A DNA stretch of 64,000 bases from Scytonema hofmannii PCC 7110 (GCF_000346485.2 NZ_KQ976354.1:11118341-11182340); one strand, 5' to 3'; shown: positions 9,074-18,633, counted from the stretch's first letter. Made by a program: numbers and translations. The notes: generated by a model from the sequence alone, not told the origin.

Positions 9074-10882
9074 GTGGCTAAGATACTTAGGTCTTATCAA
9101 AAATCGAGAAGGCAAGCGTCTTCAACCCATCCCCTTAAGCGATTGCTGAATTACGGACATCGATATCGCAAACAAATTTGGCTGGCGACAGGTTGTTCGA
9201 TCCTCAATAAGCTTTTTGACTTAGCACCACCAGGGTTAATTGGCATCGCAGTGGATGTGGTGGTAAAGCAGCAAGATTCTATCATTGCTCAGTTGGGTGT
9301 GAAAGATATCTTTTGGCAATTCTTAATTCTTTCATTTTTGACTGTTATTGTCTGGATACTGGAATCTGTTTTTGAATACGCTTATGCCAGACTCTGGCGC
9401 AATTTAGCGCAAGATATCCAGCACGATCTCCGTCTAGATGCTTACAAACATTTGCAAGAGTTGGAACTGGCATATTTTGAAGAACGCAGTACAGGTGGTT
9501 TGATGTCCATACTTAGCGATGATATCAATCAACTGGAACGTTTTTTGGATGTGGGAGCAAATGATATTCTCCAAGTTGTCACTACCGTTGTGATTATTGG
9601 TAGTGCTTTCTTTATTTTGACTCCTAGTGTTGCCTGGATGTCAATGCTACCAATACCTTTTATTCTCTGGGGTTCTTTTGCGTATCAGGATTTGCTTGCA
9701 CCTCGTTATGCGGCTGTCCGGGAAAAGGTAGGGCTGCTTAATTCTCGTCTGGCAAATAATTTAGGTGGCATCACGACTATTAAAAGTTTTACCTCCGAAG
9801 ATTACGAAATTTCACGGTTGGCAGAGGAAAGTGAGGCATATCGTCGCAGTAATAATAAAGCCATCAAGCTATCTGCGGCATTTATTCCCTTGATTCGGAT
9901 GTTGATTTTAGGTGGGTTCACGGCATTGCTGTTGTTTGGTGGTATTGCTGCTGTCAATGGCAAAATGTCTGTTGGTACTTATAGTGTCCTCGTTTTCTTA
10001 ATTCAGCGCTTGCTTTGGCCCCTCACAAGATTGGGTGAAACTTTTGACCAATACCAACGGGCGATGGCTTCTACAAATCGAGTGATGGATTTGTTGGATA
10101 CTCCTATCGCCATTCCTACAGGAGACATCGCGTTACCTATCGATAAAGTACGTGGTGAGTTGGCATTAAAAGAGGTGACGTTTAGTTATAAGAATAGGTT
10201 ACCTGTCGTTGAGAATTTATCTTTGCATATTCCGGCGGGTAAAACAATTGCCATTGTTGGTTCTACTGGATCGGGTAAAAGTACCCTAATTAAACTTTTA
10301 TTACGCTTATATGAAGTCCAATCGGGACAAATTACCCTAGATGGCATCAATATCCAAGATTTAAAATTGCGGGATTTACGCCGTTGTATTGGTTTAGTCA
10401 GTCAGGACGTCTTTTTATTTCATGGAACTGTTGCAGAAAATATATCTTACGGTAGATTTGAAGCAAAAGAGCATGAAATAATCAAGGCAGCTAAGGTGGC
10501 TGAAGCACATGATTTTATTATGCAGTTACCTCAAGGATACAAAACAATTGTCGGCGAAAGGGGTCAAAAGTTATCTGGCGGACAACGACAGCGAATTGCG
10601 ATCGCACGTGCTGTCTTAAAAAATCCACCCATTCTGATTTTAGACGAGGCTACCTCAGCCGTCGATAATGAGACAGAAGCGGCAATTCAACGCTCCTTAG
10701 AACATATTACCGTCAATAGAACAACAATTGCGATCGCGCACCGTCTTTCTACGATTCGCAACGCCGATTGCATTTATGTCATGGAATACGGACAATTTGT
10801 AGAATTAGGAACTCACGAACAACTCCTCAACCAAAACGGAGTTTACGCAAGTCTTTGGCGCGTACAATCTGGTCTAAAATAG
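9074..10882 (+). CDS. ABC transporter, fused permease-ATPase (MsbA/multidrug exporter type)
   Basis: A half-transporter of about 602 residues. The six-helix ABC exporter domain has helices starting at [16 protein letters not shown] and carries [19 protein letters not shown], the usual EXXXRXXG-like coupling region. The ATPase domain has Walker [10 protein letters not shown], a Q-loop in [10 protein letters not shown], the signature LSGGQRQR, Walker [13 protein letters not shown] and the H-loop AHRLST. As a homodimer it would export a hydrophobic substrate that cannot be named from sequence. GTG at 9074 is my preferred start because the in-frame ATG at 9011 falls in a tandem repeat; the true start is uncertain within these 63 bp. 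Confidence 0.85.
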   Translation: MAKILRSYQKSRRQASSTHPLKRLLNYGHRYRKQIWLATGCSILNKLFDLAPPGLIGIAVDVVVKQQDSIIAQLGVKDIFWQFLILSFLTVIVWILESVFEYAYARLWRNLAQDIQHDLRLDAYKHLQELELAYFEERSTGGLMSILSDDINQLERFLDVGANDILQVVTTVVIIGSAFFILTPSVAWMSMLPIPFILWGSFAYQDLLAPRYAAVREKVGLLNSRLANNLGGITTIKSFTSEDYEISRLAEESEAYRRSNNKAIKLSAAFIPLIRMLILGGFTALLLFGGIAAVNGKMSVGTYSVLVFLIQRLLWPLTRLGETFDQYQRAMASTNRVMDLLDTPIAIPTGDIALPIDKVRGELALKEVTFSYKNRLPVVENLSLHIPAGKTIAIVGSTGSGKSTLIKLLLRLYEVQSGQITLDGINIQDLKLRDLRRCIGLVSQDVFLFHGTVAENISYGRFEAKEHEIIKAAKVAEAHDFIMQLPQGYKTIVGERGQKLSGGQRQRIAIARAVLKNPPILILDEATSAVDNETEAAIQRSLEHITVNRTTIAIAHRLSTIRNADCIYVMEYGQFVELGTHEQLLNQNGVYASLWRVQSGLK

Positions 10883-10887
10883 GGATC

Positions 10888-10926
10888 GCGCAAAGACGTA
10901 AAGACTCCTAGAGAGACGCTTTGCGT
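10888..10926. repeat. Inverted repeat behind the exporter gene, possible terminator
   Basis: CGCAAAG and CTTTGCG arms enclose about 25 nt, and TTTTTGCG follows. It belongs to the dispersed CGCAAAGACG repeat family also seen near 20371, 41881, 46028 and 62679. A termination role is possible but unproven. Confidence 0.5.
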
Positions 10927-10967
10927 TTTTGCGTGAGATTCTTCTTATCCAAAATCCCAAATTAATT

Positions 10968-11396
10968 ATGTTCTTTGGTAATACCCAACCCGAAACAACA
11001 GATAACAAGTGGCGGCGTCAGTTAGATAGCTTTGTGAAAACACATCAACAAGAATTAGCAGCGCTGTCTTGGGGTTTGTGGTTAGAAAATGGTAACGACC
11101 AAGGCACTATAGGCATAGATCTACAACCAACGCCACATTTTGTTTATTGTCCCAAAGAAGCTGTAGAAAAACTAAATAGTAGCGTTGAAAACAGGCTTCA
11201 GGAAGTTATGGGAATTGTAGAGCATTACAATCCTGAAGTCGAAGTTCTGATGATAGGAATTGGCAAAGAGCAAATTAAGTTAATTCATTTTCAACCCGCA
11301 ACCTCACCACCTGTCTGTTACGAACAAGTCGGTAAAGATGTCAATAGTTTATTGGAACAGTTGGAAGAGGAGTTAAGTCAAGAGTTAGTTATGTAG
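10968..11396 (+). CDS. Conserved hypothetical cyanobacterial protein
   Basis: A 142-residue soluble protein starting MFFGNTQPETTDNKW. It has no signal peptide or membrane segment, and an acidic C-terminus (LLEQLEEELSQ). I have a general memory of similar cyanobacterial hypotheticals with the ALSWGLWLE motif but no function. ATG at 10968 is preferred over TTG at 10929 because the upstream sequence is a CGCAAAG-type repeat. It lies 85 bp after the ABC exporter on the same strand. Confidence 0.6.
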   Translation: MFFGNTQPETTDNKWRRQLDSFVKTHQQELAALSWGLWLENGNDQGTIGIDLQPTPHFVYCPKEAVEKLNSSVENRLQEVMGIVEHYNPEVEVLMIGIGKEQIKLIHFQPATSPPVCYEQVGKDVNSLLEQLEEELSQELVM

Positions 11397-11442
11397 GGTG
11401 GGCATCTTGCCCGCCCATTTCATCGAAAAATTTTGTACATAG

Positions 11443-11481
11443 GGCTATGCTACCGCCTTATGCTTTATGTGTGGCATAGCC
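11443..11481. repeat. Inverted repeat between convergent genes
   Basis: GGCTATGC (11443-11450) pairs with GCATAGCC (11474-11481). It sits between the convergent hypothetical at 10968 and the GlsB-like gene and may terminate either. Confidence 0.45.
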
Positions 11482-11499
11482 TTACCTACTTGCAAATTT

Positions 11500-11769
11500 C
11501 TAGAGCGCTCTGTGAGAAAATCGGTAGTACAAGAAAATTGCAATAATTGCACCTAAGACAGCAACAAACAAACCAGGAATACTCAGCGTTGCAGAAGTTA
11601 GAGTGAAAGTTCCTGTTTGCACTAAGTTAACCAATGTTCCGCCAACTAAAGCACCAACAATTCCCAAAAGTAAAGTAGCTAAAATCCCACCGCCTTGATA
11701 ACCGGGATAGATAGCTTTTGCGATCGCACCAGCAAGAAGACCCAAAACAACCCAAGCAATAAGATTCAT
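11500..11769 (-). CDS. GlsB/YeaQ/YmgE family small membrane protein
   Basis: An 89-residue protein with three hydrophobic segments: LIAWVVLGLLAGAIAKAIYP, a Gly-rich ILATLLLGIVGALVGG and a C-terminal FVAVLGAIIAIFLYY. This is the transglycosylase-associated (GlsB/YeaQ/YmgE) pattern of stress-related inner-membrane proteins whose biochemical function is unknown. ATG at 11769 is preceded by AAGGAATT about 8 nt upstream on the minus strand, which decides it over the longer frame starting at 11802. Monocistronic. Confidence 0.85.
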   Translation of the reverse strand: MNLIAWVVLGLLAGAIAKAIYPGYQGGGILATLLLGIVGALVGGTLVNLVQTGTFTLTSATLSIPGLFVAVLGAIIAIFLYYRFSHRAL

Positions 11770-11993
11770 TGTTTTAATTCCTTTGTGTTCTGCACCGAAC
11801 ACGTCCTATTTTAATATCATGCAATACTTTGCTTCATCTTTCATCAGAAACAATCCCAGCTTTTCTGGAGAAAGAGAATAAGGTGTTAGAAGTTACAATT
11901 GATTAAGTCTTGAGAAGGTATAGCTCGCTCTAAAGTTATACTCATTGCATAAATATTTGTAAGTAGGGATTTTCCAAAAATCCATTACACATC

Positions 11994-12198
11994 TTGTGGT
12001 GCGGGCATCTTGCCTGCTCTTAATAAATCGCGGGCAGAATATCTCTCTTTCATGAATCGCGGGCAGAATATCTCTCTTTCATGAATCGCGGGCAGGATGC
12101 TCGTCATCAATGAATCGCGGGCAGGATGCTCGTCATCAATGAATCGCGGGCAGGATGCTCGTCATCAATGAATCGCGGGCAGGATGCCCGCACTACAA
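11994..12198. repeat. Palindromic dispersed repeat expanded by a 29-bp tandem array
   Basis: Outer arms are CTTGTGGTGCGGGCATCTTG near 11994 and GGATGCCCGCACTACAA near 12182. Between them lie six direct 29-bp units starting at 12026, 12055, 12084, 12113, 12142 and 12171, each beginning AATCGCGGGCAG. Units 1-2 share the tail AATATCTCTCTTTCATG. Units 3-5 share GATGCTCGTCATCAATG. Unit 6 merges into the right arm. There are no spacers, so it is not CRISPR. The 480 bp between the flanking genes contains nothing else I can identify. Confidence 0.9.
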
Positions 12199-12280
12199 AA
12201 AATTTTGATGTTTTTTTAAAATTGGAAGTTACTAGTAACTGTTATTATCGTTTTTAGCAGTAAAAATAAACATTGTAAAA

Positions 12281-12787
12281 ATGAATTTAGAAACTGAAAA
12301 CTCCCAGGAAATTGTTGAATTGAAAACAGAAGCGCTCGCCAAACGCAATCAAGGAGAAGTTCTATTTGAAATCAAAAAAATCATACCCGATAACTCAACA
12401 GAACACCCAACCAATCGCTCTATTGAACCCTCTCATGAGGTTATAGAACTGATCGATTCATTCGTTAGTCAACAAGGATGCCATAATCTGGGAGAGCGTT
12501 GGAGAGAAATTAGTCAAGAAGAAGCTGAAAAAATTATAAATTTTATTATGACGAAAGATTTAGCTTATTCTGTAGAAATTATGTCTTCTCAAGAAGCTCA
12601 GCAACTTTCTTCTAAAGTGTTAACTCTGTTTACAGGAGATTGCAAATATTTTACAAATGCATCATTTGTAAACAATTTTTCGGGAATGAGTGAATGGAAT
12701 TCGATTACAGAATCAACCTTTGATACAGGAGTCATTATTGTTAGTGGCGATCGCATTGGTATGTTGTGGGTTCAAGATGAAGATTAA
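12281..12787 (+). CDS. Hypothetical protein
   Basis: A 168-residue soluble protein with no recognised domain. The N-terminal ~45 residues are charged and probably disordered. A middle part (SHEVIELIDSFVSQQGC onward) looks helical, and the end has a beta pattern, TGVIIVSGDRIGMLWVQDED. ATG at 12281 lies in an AT-rich context with no Shine-Dalgarno. The C-terminal strand pattern resembles nothing I can name. The open length and normal codon use support a real gene. Confidence 0.6.
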   Translation: MNLETENSQEIVELKTEALAKRNQGEVLFEIKKIIPDNSTEHPTNRSIEPSHEVIELIDSFVSQQGCHNLGERWREISQEEAEKIINFIMTKDLAYSVEIMSSQEAQQLSSKVLTLFTGDCKYFTNASFVNNFSGMSEWNSITESTFDTGVIIVSGDRIGMLWVQDED

Positions 12788-12857
12788 GTAAAAGTAAGTA
12801 AACGCCACCCATAAATCATCAACTCATATGCTAAATAGTAATTCATTCATTAATTAA

Positions 12858-13193
12858 ATGCAGTTTGATATGTCTAAATTAGTTCCACCTTTCAAGGTAA
12901 TGGGGGGAGCAATATTACTGCTGTCCTTTTTTATTTTTAGAGCCAATAGTGCCACAATTTTAGAAGGATTTGAGTCTGGAGATCGAGAAAATTACGCACC
13001 TGCTGAGGTGAAGATTAGTACAGGTATTTGGAATTTAAACAATGCTGTAATTAGTAATTCTCGTTCTCCTTCTACTTCTCTCCCTTCCAATACTACTCGG
13101 ATAAGCCATTCTTTCCTCCCCTGCACAAAGGTGCTTGTCTTGATGAAAAATCTTGTTAACCGAGCAGTATTGAACCCCAAGTGCCTACAGTAG
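12858..13193 (+). pseudogene. Truncated secreted protein (signal peptide plus start of a domain)
   Basis: The 111-codon frame begins with a signal peptide-like stretch (MGGAILLLSFFIFRA then NSAT) and continues ILEGFESGDRENYAPAEVKI and STGIWNLNNAVISN. The F-E-S-G...Y-A-P...W-N-L-N-N-A pattern recalls the opening of extracellular beta-sandwich domains in secreted bacterial hydrolases and adhesins. After about residue 68 the sequence becomes Ser/Pro-rich and unlike a domain, and the frame ends at 13193. I interpret it as the surviving 5' part of a larger secreted gene. A genuine short protein cannot be excluded. Confidence 0.35.
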
Positions 13194-13478
13194 CAACTTC
13201 ACAAGTTTTAAAATATTACCAAGGCTTTTGGCGATTGTTACGAGAGCAGTCAAATTGTGAAGTGCCACTTTGCACAGTCAACATTAACTCTATTTCGTTA
13301 ATATGTATGAAGCCGTACCACGATAGGGTATATCTTGAGTCGCGAGCTAGCAACAGCAGTCAATAGACCTGTTGCTGTTTAAGTGCTGCCTTAGGATATC
13401 CCCGATGCATCGATGGAACTTGACGAGCTAGTCCAAGAAGCCCAATACCTTCTCTAATGTGGGGTAGGTAATCTCTCT
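13194..13478. other. Intergenic stretch, probable gene debris
   Basis: No convincing gene. A 61-codon frame (13181-13366) has atypical composition. Near 13405-13456 a short open segment reads LGYPDASMELDELVQEAQYLL before a stop, which looks like the tail of a lost gene. The region between the truncated secreted gene and the DUF4168 gene may be a deletion scar. Confidence 0.3.
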
Positions 13479-13485
13479 AAGGAGG
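13479..13485 (+). promoter_or_regulatory. Ribosome binding site deciding a GTG start
   Basis: AAGGAGG lies 8 nt before GTG at 13494 and fixes this as the start of the DUF4168-like secreted protein. Confidence 0.7.
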
Positions 13486-13493
13486 AACTCAAC

Positions 13494-14009
13494 GTGTTCA
13501 AGCAACTTCTGACAGGTAGCTGTATTTTTCTTTTCTTGCTTGTCGGCAACCTGTCGGTTCAAGCACAACCAAAACCAGTATCCCCATCCTCATCCCCTCA
13601 ATCTCAGCCTCCAGCATCCAATACTCCAACCAACACCCAAGTTAGTTCAGAAGAACTTCAAAAATTTGCACGCACAATAAAACAGTTGATAGGTATTGAG
13701 CAGAATGCAAATCAGGAAATGTCCCAGACGATCACTAAATCTGGTTTAAGTCAACAACGATTTATGGAGATTTATAAATCACAGAAAACCCCTTCTGCTC
13801 AACCAACACAAGCAGTCAGTTCCCAAGAAAAGCAGCAGTTTGAGAAGGCATTCACAAATTTGAGGCAGATTCAACAACAAGCTGAGACTAAAATGAAACA
13901 GGTATTGCAGACCGAAGGGCTACAACCAGAACGCTTTAATCAAATTGAAGCAGCCGTCAGACAAGATCCAGCGCTTCAGAAAAAAGTGCGCGAGATGATT
14001 AAGGGATAG
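13494..14009 (+). CDS. Secreted DUF4168-like protein
   Basis: A 171-residue protein. A signal peptide occupies residues 1-25 (hydrophobic FLFLLVGNLSVQA, cleavage likely after VQAQ). A Pro/Ser/Gln-rich linker follows, then two similar helical segments: VSSEELQKFARTIKQL and VSSQEKQQFEKAFTNLRQIQ. This duplicated Q-rich helical pattern is that of DUF4168, common in periplasmic proteins of cyanobacteria and proteobacteria with unknown role. The start is GTG at 13494, supported by AAGGAGG at 13479-13485. Located in the periplasm (inference). Confidence 0.75.
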   Translation: MFKQLLTGSCIFLFLLVGNLSVQAQPKPVSPSSSPQSQPPASNTPTNTQVSSEELQKFARTIKQLIGIEQNANQEMSQTITKSGLSQQRFMEIYKSQKTPSAQPTQAVSSQEKQQFEKAFTNLRQIQQQAETKMKQVLQTEGLQPERFNQIEAAVRQDPALQKKVREMIKG

Positions 14010-14143
14010 TCTTTCAGAACAAGGTAATAGGTGCATTCTGACTTTCTCATACACTTTATCTATTGGGGGAATCGCTTTTGGTTTTGGGAACTACGGAACT
14101 AAGGCAATTGCCCCTTTTTATCTACCGTTTTACTTAGGGCTTG

Positions 14144-14464
14144 CTACATTTCACGAGTCTCCCAAAGATACTCTCGCAGATTAATTTTTCCATCAGGAGT
14201 AAATTTTATTCCTTCTTCTTCTAGAAGTAATTGTTGCCTGTAATCAGTTCCATGTCGTAGAGGGGAATGGGATATTTCACCTTTAGCATTCACTACGCGA
14301 TGCCAGGGAACATTTGATAAGCTTATATCGACTCGGTAAAGAGCATATCCAACCAAACGGGCTTTGCCATATAGATGAGCTAAGTCTGCCACTTGACCAT
14401 AAGTAGCAACCCGACCTCTGGGAATCTGACGTACAATCGCGTAGATATTTGCGTAAGTAGACAC
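14144..14464 (-). CDS. Alkyltransferase-like protein (ATL; MGMT family without catalytic Cys)
   Basis: A 106-residue protein consisting only of the MGMT DNA-binding/active-site domain. It has IPRGRVATYGQVADLA (HTH recognition region with the arginine finger) and PWHRVVNAKGE at residues 53-63. In O6-alkylguanine transferases this motif is PCHRV. Here Trp54 replaces the acceptor cysteine, which is the hallmark of ATL proteins, which bind O6-alkylguanine lesions and hand them to nucleotide excision repair. Length is typical for ATL. ATG at 14464. Monocistronic. Confidence 0.88.
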   Translation of the reverse strand: MSTYANIYAIVRQIPRGRVATYGQVADLAHLYGKARLVGYALYRVDISLSNVPWHRVVNAKGEISHSPLRHGTDYRQQLLLEEEGIKFTPDGKINLREYLWETREM

Positions 14465-14857
14465 TTATTTTTCCTCTGACTATTAAAAATCAAAAATTTG
14501 ATAAATACTGACCGTATATTTACGTAAGCAATTTTCTAGAACTTTTAAGATAACTTGATATAAGGTTTGAACTTTAGTACTGATATTTTATGATCATTTT
14601 ATCGAATATATGACAAACTTACGTCAGTATATACGAAACAGAAGAAAAAACACGCAAGAGAATTGAAATCGCGGCTATACAAACAAAGTCCACCTGCGTG
14701 GACTGATGCATCAAAGCCTGCGGAGGCTGGCTTTGTTTGTATAGCAAGAGAATTCTATTCTTGCAGGCTTGTGCCAAAATGGGATGCTCCCCAATCTTTG
14801 GATTAAAAATTAAATATATATAATTTGTTTACCAAATTTTGAAATTGCTAAGAAAAA
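14465..14857. other. Intergenic region with dispersed inverted repeat
   Basis: 393 bp between divergent genes. It contains an inverted repeat at 14674-14745 (listed) and AT-rich sequence before the hypothetical gene at 14858. No ORF of note. Confidence 0.5.
14674..14745. repeat. Dispersed repeat with perfect 15-bp terminal inverted arms
   Basis: GCTATACAAACAAAG (14674-14688) is mirrored exactly by CTTTGTTTGTATAGC (14731-14745). Two smaller stem-loops lie inside (GTCCACCTGCGTGGAC and AGCCTGCGGAGGCT). Flanking GCAAGAGAATT copies at about 14654 and 14744 look like duplicated ends. The structure is MITE-like. Confidence 0.75.
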
Positions 14858-15448
14858 ATGATGAAATTGCTTAAAAAACTTAGATCGTTAATAACAGGTT
14901 TTAATGCAGCCTTAGAAACAGGGATACTGCCAACGTCTCCATCAAAAGCTGTTACCATAAAATTTTCCGGTCAGTTAACAGGATATGGGCTTGCCGTTTT
15001 AGGCAATCAATTTTATGGAAAATTAGAACTGCCCGTAACTTTAGATGAACTTTATCAGAAAAGCCAATTCCATAGTATTCTAGAGACGACAAGTATAACT
15101 AGCGATCGCGGAATTATTCTCCCAGTTGATATTCGACTATCCGTATTTAATTTCCATTCCAATTATAGTTACAGCTTATTTATTTCTAGTGGTTTGACTG
15201 GTATTTCTGCTTACTACGATATAAAAGAAGAGAGAGACGTTGTCAAAGATTTTAAAATTCCTTATTGGGTAGTACAAGAACACAATTTTTTCGGTTCGGG
15301 TTTTGATTCTATCTTAGGCAATCTACAAGAATCAGAAATTTGCTTTCACAATTTATTATTACAAATTCAGAAAAAGTCTACAGTACTAGTTTCCGAAAAT
15401 TTGAAAATTCAAGACAAAGCAGTAGCCAGTAGAGGGCGGTATAGATAA
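14858..15448 (+). CDS. Hypothetical protein
   Basis: A 196-residue protein of unknown family. The N-terminus MMKLLKKLRSLITGFNAA is amphipathic and basic, not a clear signal peptide. The middle has alternating hydrophobic residues suggestive of a beta-rich fold (NFHSNYSYSLFISSGLTGI, with ISAYYDIKEERD after it). ATG at 14858 or 14861 follows an A-rich tract without a strong Shine-Dalgarno. An HIP1-like site lies in the gene. Converges on gcvP across a hairpin. Confidence 0.55.
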   Translation: MMKLLKKLRSLITGFNAALETGILPTSPSKAVTIKFSGQLTGYGLAVLGNQFYGKLELPVTLDELYQKSQFHSILETTSITSDRGIILPVDIRLSVFNFHSNYSYSLFISSGLTGISAYYDIKEERDVVKDFKIPYWVVQEHNFFGSGFDSILGNLQESEICFHNLLLQIQKKSTVLVSENLKIQDKAVASRGRYR

Positions 15449-15455
15449 ACCATCT

Positions 15456-15483
15456 GTAGAGACGCGCCATGGCGCGTCTTTAC
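15456..15483. terminator. Hairpin between convergent genes (GACGCGCCATGGCGCGTC)
   Basis: 13-bp arms with one mismatch lie around AT, between the convergent stops at 15448 and 15498. A relative of the palindrome at 38105-38142. Probably acts as a bidirectional terminator, and is also a dispersed repeat. Confidence 0.6.
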
Positions 15484-15497
15484 ACACCTAGCTAACT

Positions 15498-18452
15498 CTA
15501 ATAAGCATCCATTGGCAAACAAGAACAAACAAAATTCCTGTCACCAAAAGCAGCATCAATGCGACCTACACTAGGCCAGAATTTGTGTTCGCGAGTCCAA
15601 GGTGCGGGGTATGCAGCTTGTTCTCGCGAGTAGGGATGCTTCCATTCTCCAACAATAAGACTCTCTGCCGTATGAGGTGCATTTTTCAAGACATTATCTT
15701 GAATATCCATCTTGCCAGATTCAATTTCAGCAATTTCTTGACGAATAGCAATAAGTGCATCACAGAAACGATCTAACTCTTCTTGAGATTCACTTTCTGT
15801 TGGTTCTACCATGATTGTACCGGCCACAGGCCACGAAACAGTGGGTGCGTGAAACCCATAGTCCATCAGACGCTTGGCAATATCATCAATTTCTATGGAA
15901 GCAGATTTTTTCAGCGATCGCAAATCCAAAATGCACTCATGAGCAACCAGATTGTTCTTCCCTTTATAAAGCACAGGATAGTAACTTTCGAGCCTGCGAG
16001 CAATGTAGTTAGCATTAAGAATCGCCACCTTAGTTGCTTCCGTCAAACCGACTGTACCCATCATAGCAATATACATCCAAGAAATGACCAAGATGCTAGC
16101 ACTACCCCAAGGTGCAGCAGAAACAGCACCCACGCGTTGGGAATTGGGCACTGAGAATTGGGCACTAGGAACTAAGTATTGATTTTCTTTGCCATGCCCT
16201 ACAACTACGTGTCCGGGAAGAAAAGGCACTAAATGAGAAGCAACGCCAATAGGTCCCATACCAGGACCGCCACCACCGTGAGGAATACAGAAAGTTTTGT
16301 GCAGGTTGAGGTGACAAACATCCGCGCCGATATCTCCAGGACGGCAAAGCCCTACCTGGGCATTCATATTTGCCCCATCCATATAAACTTGCCCGCCGTT
16401 AGCATGAATCACAGCGCAAATTTCCTGGATTTGTTCCTCAAACACGCCATGAGTTGAGGGATATGTCACCATCAAAGCTGAAAGTTCCTGGCCGTGCTTT
16501 TCCGCTTTAGCTTTCAAATCATCTAAATCGACATTTCCCTCAGAATCACAAGCAACAGCAACCACTCTCATCCCACACATGACAGCACTGGCGGGGTTTG
16601 TGCCATGTGCAGACTGAGGAATTAAACAGACATTCCGATGCCCTTCCCCACGACTTTCATGATAGCGACGAATCACTAATAATCCCGCATACTCACCTTG
16701 AGAACCAGCATTTGGTTGCAAAGAAATCCCAGCAAACCCAGTAATTTCACCCAACCATTCCTCAAGCTGCTGAAACAGGATTTGATAACCCCGTGTTTGA
16801 GACTGAGGCGCAAAAGGATGTATCTTGCCAAATTCCGCCCATGAGACAGGCATCATCTCAGATGTTGCATTGAGCTTCATCGTACACGAACCCAAAGGAA
16901 TCATCGACGTTGTCAGTGACAAGTCTTTAGTTTCCAGCCTGTGCAGGTAGCGTAGCAACTCAGTTTCTGAGTGATAGCTGTTAAAGATGGGATGAGAGAG
17001 GTAGCTAGTGGTACGGGGAAGGGGGAGAGAGGGGGAGAGGGGGAGAGGGGGAGAAGCTAGATCTTCTGGAGTGAAGGGTAAGTCATTTCCGAGAGCAAAT
17101 ATTTTCCAGAGGACAATTAAATCTTTGACTGTAGTTGTTTCGTCTAAAGATAGACCAACACTACTTGTATCAAAAATCCGTATGTTGATACGTTGTGCTT
17201 CGCAACCGGCTAAAATCTCCTCTAAACTGCGTTCTCCTAAATTGACACGCAAAGTATCAAAGAAAGACTCATTTGAAATGCTGTAACCCAACTGCTTCAG
17301 CCCAAACGCCAGCATTACAGTCAGTTGGTGGACATTCGCAGCAATTTTTCTTAACCCACTCGGACCGTGATACACAGCATACATACCTGCCATCACTGCT
17401 AGTAACACTTGTGCCGTACAGATATTACTGGTAGCTTTTTCACGACGGATATGCTGTTCTCTAGTTTGTAAAGCAAGACGTAATGCAGGTTTACCCCCAG
17501 CATCTTTTGATACACCAACAATTCTCCCTGGAACTTGCCGCTTGTACTCTTCTTTAGTAGCAAAGTAAGCAGCATGAGGTCCGCCATAGCCCAGAGGAAT
17601 ACCGAAGCGCTGGGTACTGCCTATAGCGATATCAGCACCAAATTCACCTGGAGGTGTCAGTAAAGTCAAACTCAATGGATCTGCGGCTACCGTTACCAAT
17701 GCTCCCTCAGCATGGGCTTTTTCTACAAAAGCGCGGTAATCGTAGATTTTACCATCAGTTGCAGGATATTGAAGAATTGCACCAAAAATGGGTTCAGAAA
17801 AATCAAAGGTTTGATGATCGCCCACAACAATCTTGATTCCCAAAGGATTTGCCCGTGTTTGCAACACATCTATCGTTTGGGGATGACAGTCCTGAGAAAC
17901 AAAATAGCTATTTGCTTTACTTTTGCAAACACCATAGCTCATACTCATAGCTTCTGCTGCTGCTGTCGCTTCATCAAGTAATGAAGCATTCGCAATTTCC
18001 AAACCGGTTAAATCAATAATCATTGTTTGGAAATTCAGCAGTGCTTCTAGCCGTCCTTGAGCAATTTCAGGTTGATAGGGAGTATATGCAGTATACCAAC
18101 CTGGGTTTTCCAAGATATTGCGCTGAATTACGGGAGGTGTAATACAGTCATAGTATCCCGTACCAATGAATGAACGGAAAACTTGATTTTTTGAGGCTAT
18201 TTCTTTTAACGTAACGAGGGCTGCGTACTCAGTTTGTGCTTCTGGTAACTTTAACGGGCGAGATAACCGGATTCCTTGTGGAACTGTTTTGTTAATTAGC
18301 TCGTCAAGGGATGTGTAGCCCAATACCTCAAGCATTTGCTGAATATCATTGGATGACGGTCCAATGTGCCTTGCTTGAAAGCTCAACCTCTCACTTTTGT
18401 TCTCCAACGGTTGTTGAAGAGTACACTCAACACGAGACTCGGAGTTTATCAC
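15498..18452 (-). CDS. gcvP: Glycine dehydrogenase (decarboxylating), P protein
   Basis: A 984-residue pyridoxal-phosphate enzyme that decarboxylates glycine and passes the aminomethyl group to the lipoyl arm of GcvH; in cyanobacteria it serves photorespiration and C1 supply. Conserved landmarks are [13 protein letters not shown] near the start, [16 protein letters not shown], and the PLP-lysine motif [19 protein letters not shown] with Lys719. Two tracts do not belong to the family: a Pro/Leu/Ser stretch at about residues 466-479 encoded by a GGGGGAGA repeat (17018-17056), and about residues 759-773 encoded by a tandem AGTGCCCAATTC repeat (16134-16181). Both keep frame. The start is GTG at 18452 with GAGAGAA upstream. 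Third gene of gcvT-gcvH-gcvP, separated from gcvH by a heptamer repeat. Confidence 0.96.
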   Translation of the reverse strand: MINSESRVECTLQQPLENKSERLSFQARHIGPSSNDIQQMLEVLGYTSLDELINKTVPQGIRLSRPLKLPEAQTEYAALVTLKEIASKNQVFRSFIGTGYYDCITPPVIQRNILENPGWYTAYTPYQPEIAQGRLEALLNFQTMIIDLTGLEIANASLLDEATAAAEAMSMSYGVCKSKANSYFVSQDCHPQTIDVLQTRANPLGIKIVVGDHQTFDFSEPIFGAILQYPATDGKIYDYRAFVEKAHAEGALVTVAADPLSLTLLTPPGEFGADIAIGSTQRFGIPLGYGGPHAAYFATKEEYKRQVPGRIVGVSKDAGGKPALRLALQTREQHIRREKATSNICTAQVLLAVMAGMYAVYHGPSGLRKIAANVHQLTVMLAFGLKQLGYSISNESFFDTLRVNLGERSLEEILAGCEAQRINIRIFDTSSVGLSLDETTTVKDLIVLWKIFALGNDLPFTPEDLASPPLPLSPSLPLPRTTSYLSHPIFNSYHSETELLRYLHRLETKDLSLTTSMIPLGSCTMKLNATSEMMPVSWAEFGKIHPFAPQSQTRGYQILFQQLEEWLGEITGFAGISLQPNAGSQGEYAGLLVIRRYHESRGEGHRNVCLIPQSAHGTNPASAVMCGMRVVAVACDSEGNVDLDDLKAKAEKHGQELSALMVTYPSTHGVFEEQIQEICAVIHANGGQVYMDGANMNAQVGLCRPGDIGADVCHLNLHKTFCIPHGGGGPGMGPIGVASHLVPFLPGHVVVGHGKENQYLVPSAQFSVPNSQRVGAVSAAPWGSASILVISWMYIAMMGTVGLTEATKVAILNANYIARRLESYYPVLYKGKNNLVAHECILDLRSLKKSASIEIDDIAKRLMDYGFHAPTVSWPVAGTIMVEPTESESQEELDRFCDALIAIRQEIAEIESGKMDIQDNVLKNAPHTAESLIVGEWKHPYSREQAAYPAPWTREHKFWPSVGRIDAAFGDRNFVCSCLPMDAY
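16134..16181 (-). repeat. In-frame repeat insertion inside gcvP (AGTGCCCAATTC tandem)
   Basis: On the gcvP strand two copies of AGTGCCCAATTCYC encode [12 protein letters not shown] between GHGKENQ and [10 protein letters not shown], positions that are normally close together in P proteins. It belongs to the same short-repeat world as the ATGCCCA array at 8991. Confidence 0.75.
17018..17056. repeat. In-frame GGGGGAGA octamer repeat inside gcvP
   Basis: About four GGGGGAGA units encode [12 protein letters not shown] in gcvP, just before the conserved [15 protein letters not shown] segment, at the hinge between the two halves of the enzyme. Confidence 0.8.
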
Positions 18453-18553
18453 AAATTTCTCTCTAGACGCGATACTTAATATTTTGCAACAAGTATATTT
18501 AACACGTCAGGTATATGTGATTAGTTTATCGAATTGTAACGAAATTCAGGGCT

Positions 18554-18632
18554 AGGGAGTAGGGAGTAGGGAGTAGGGAGTAGGGAGAATTCTACCTCCT
18601 CACCCCCACTCCCTATTCCCCACTCCCTAACT
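18554..18632. repeat. GGGAGTA heptamer array with inverted partner
   Basis: Five GGGAGTA units (18554-18588) are followed by CCCCACTCCCTATTCCCCACTCCC-like inverted units (18603-18627), able to fold into a long stem. It fills the gcvH-gcvP gap and could modulate gcvP expression (inference). Confidence 0.75.
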
Positions 18633-18633
18633 C

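Noticed and set aside
12026-12198. CRISPR-like direct repeats of 29 bp
   Set aside because: Units are contiguous with no unique spacers and merge into a dispersed palindrome; no cas genes nearby.
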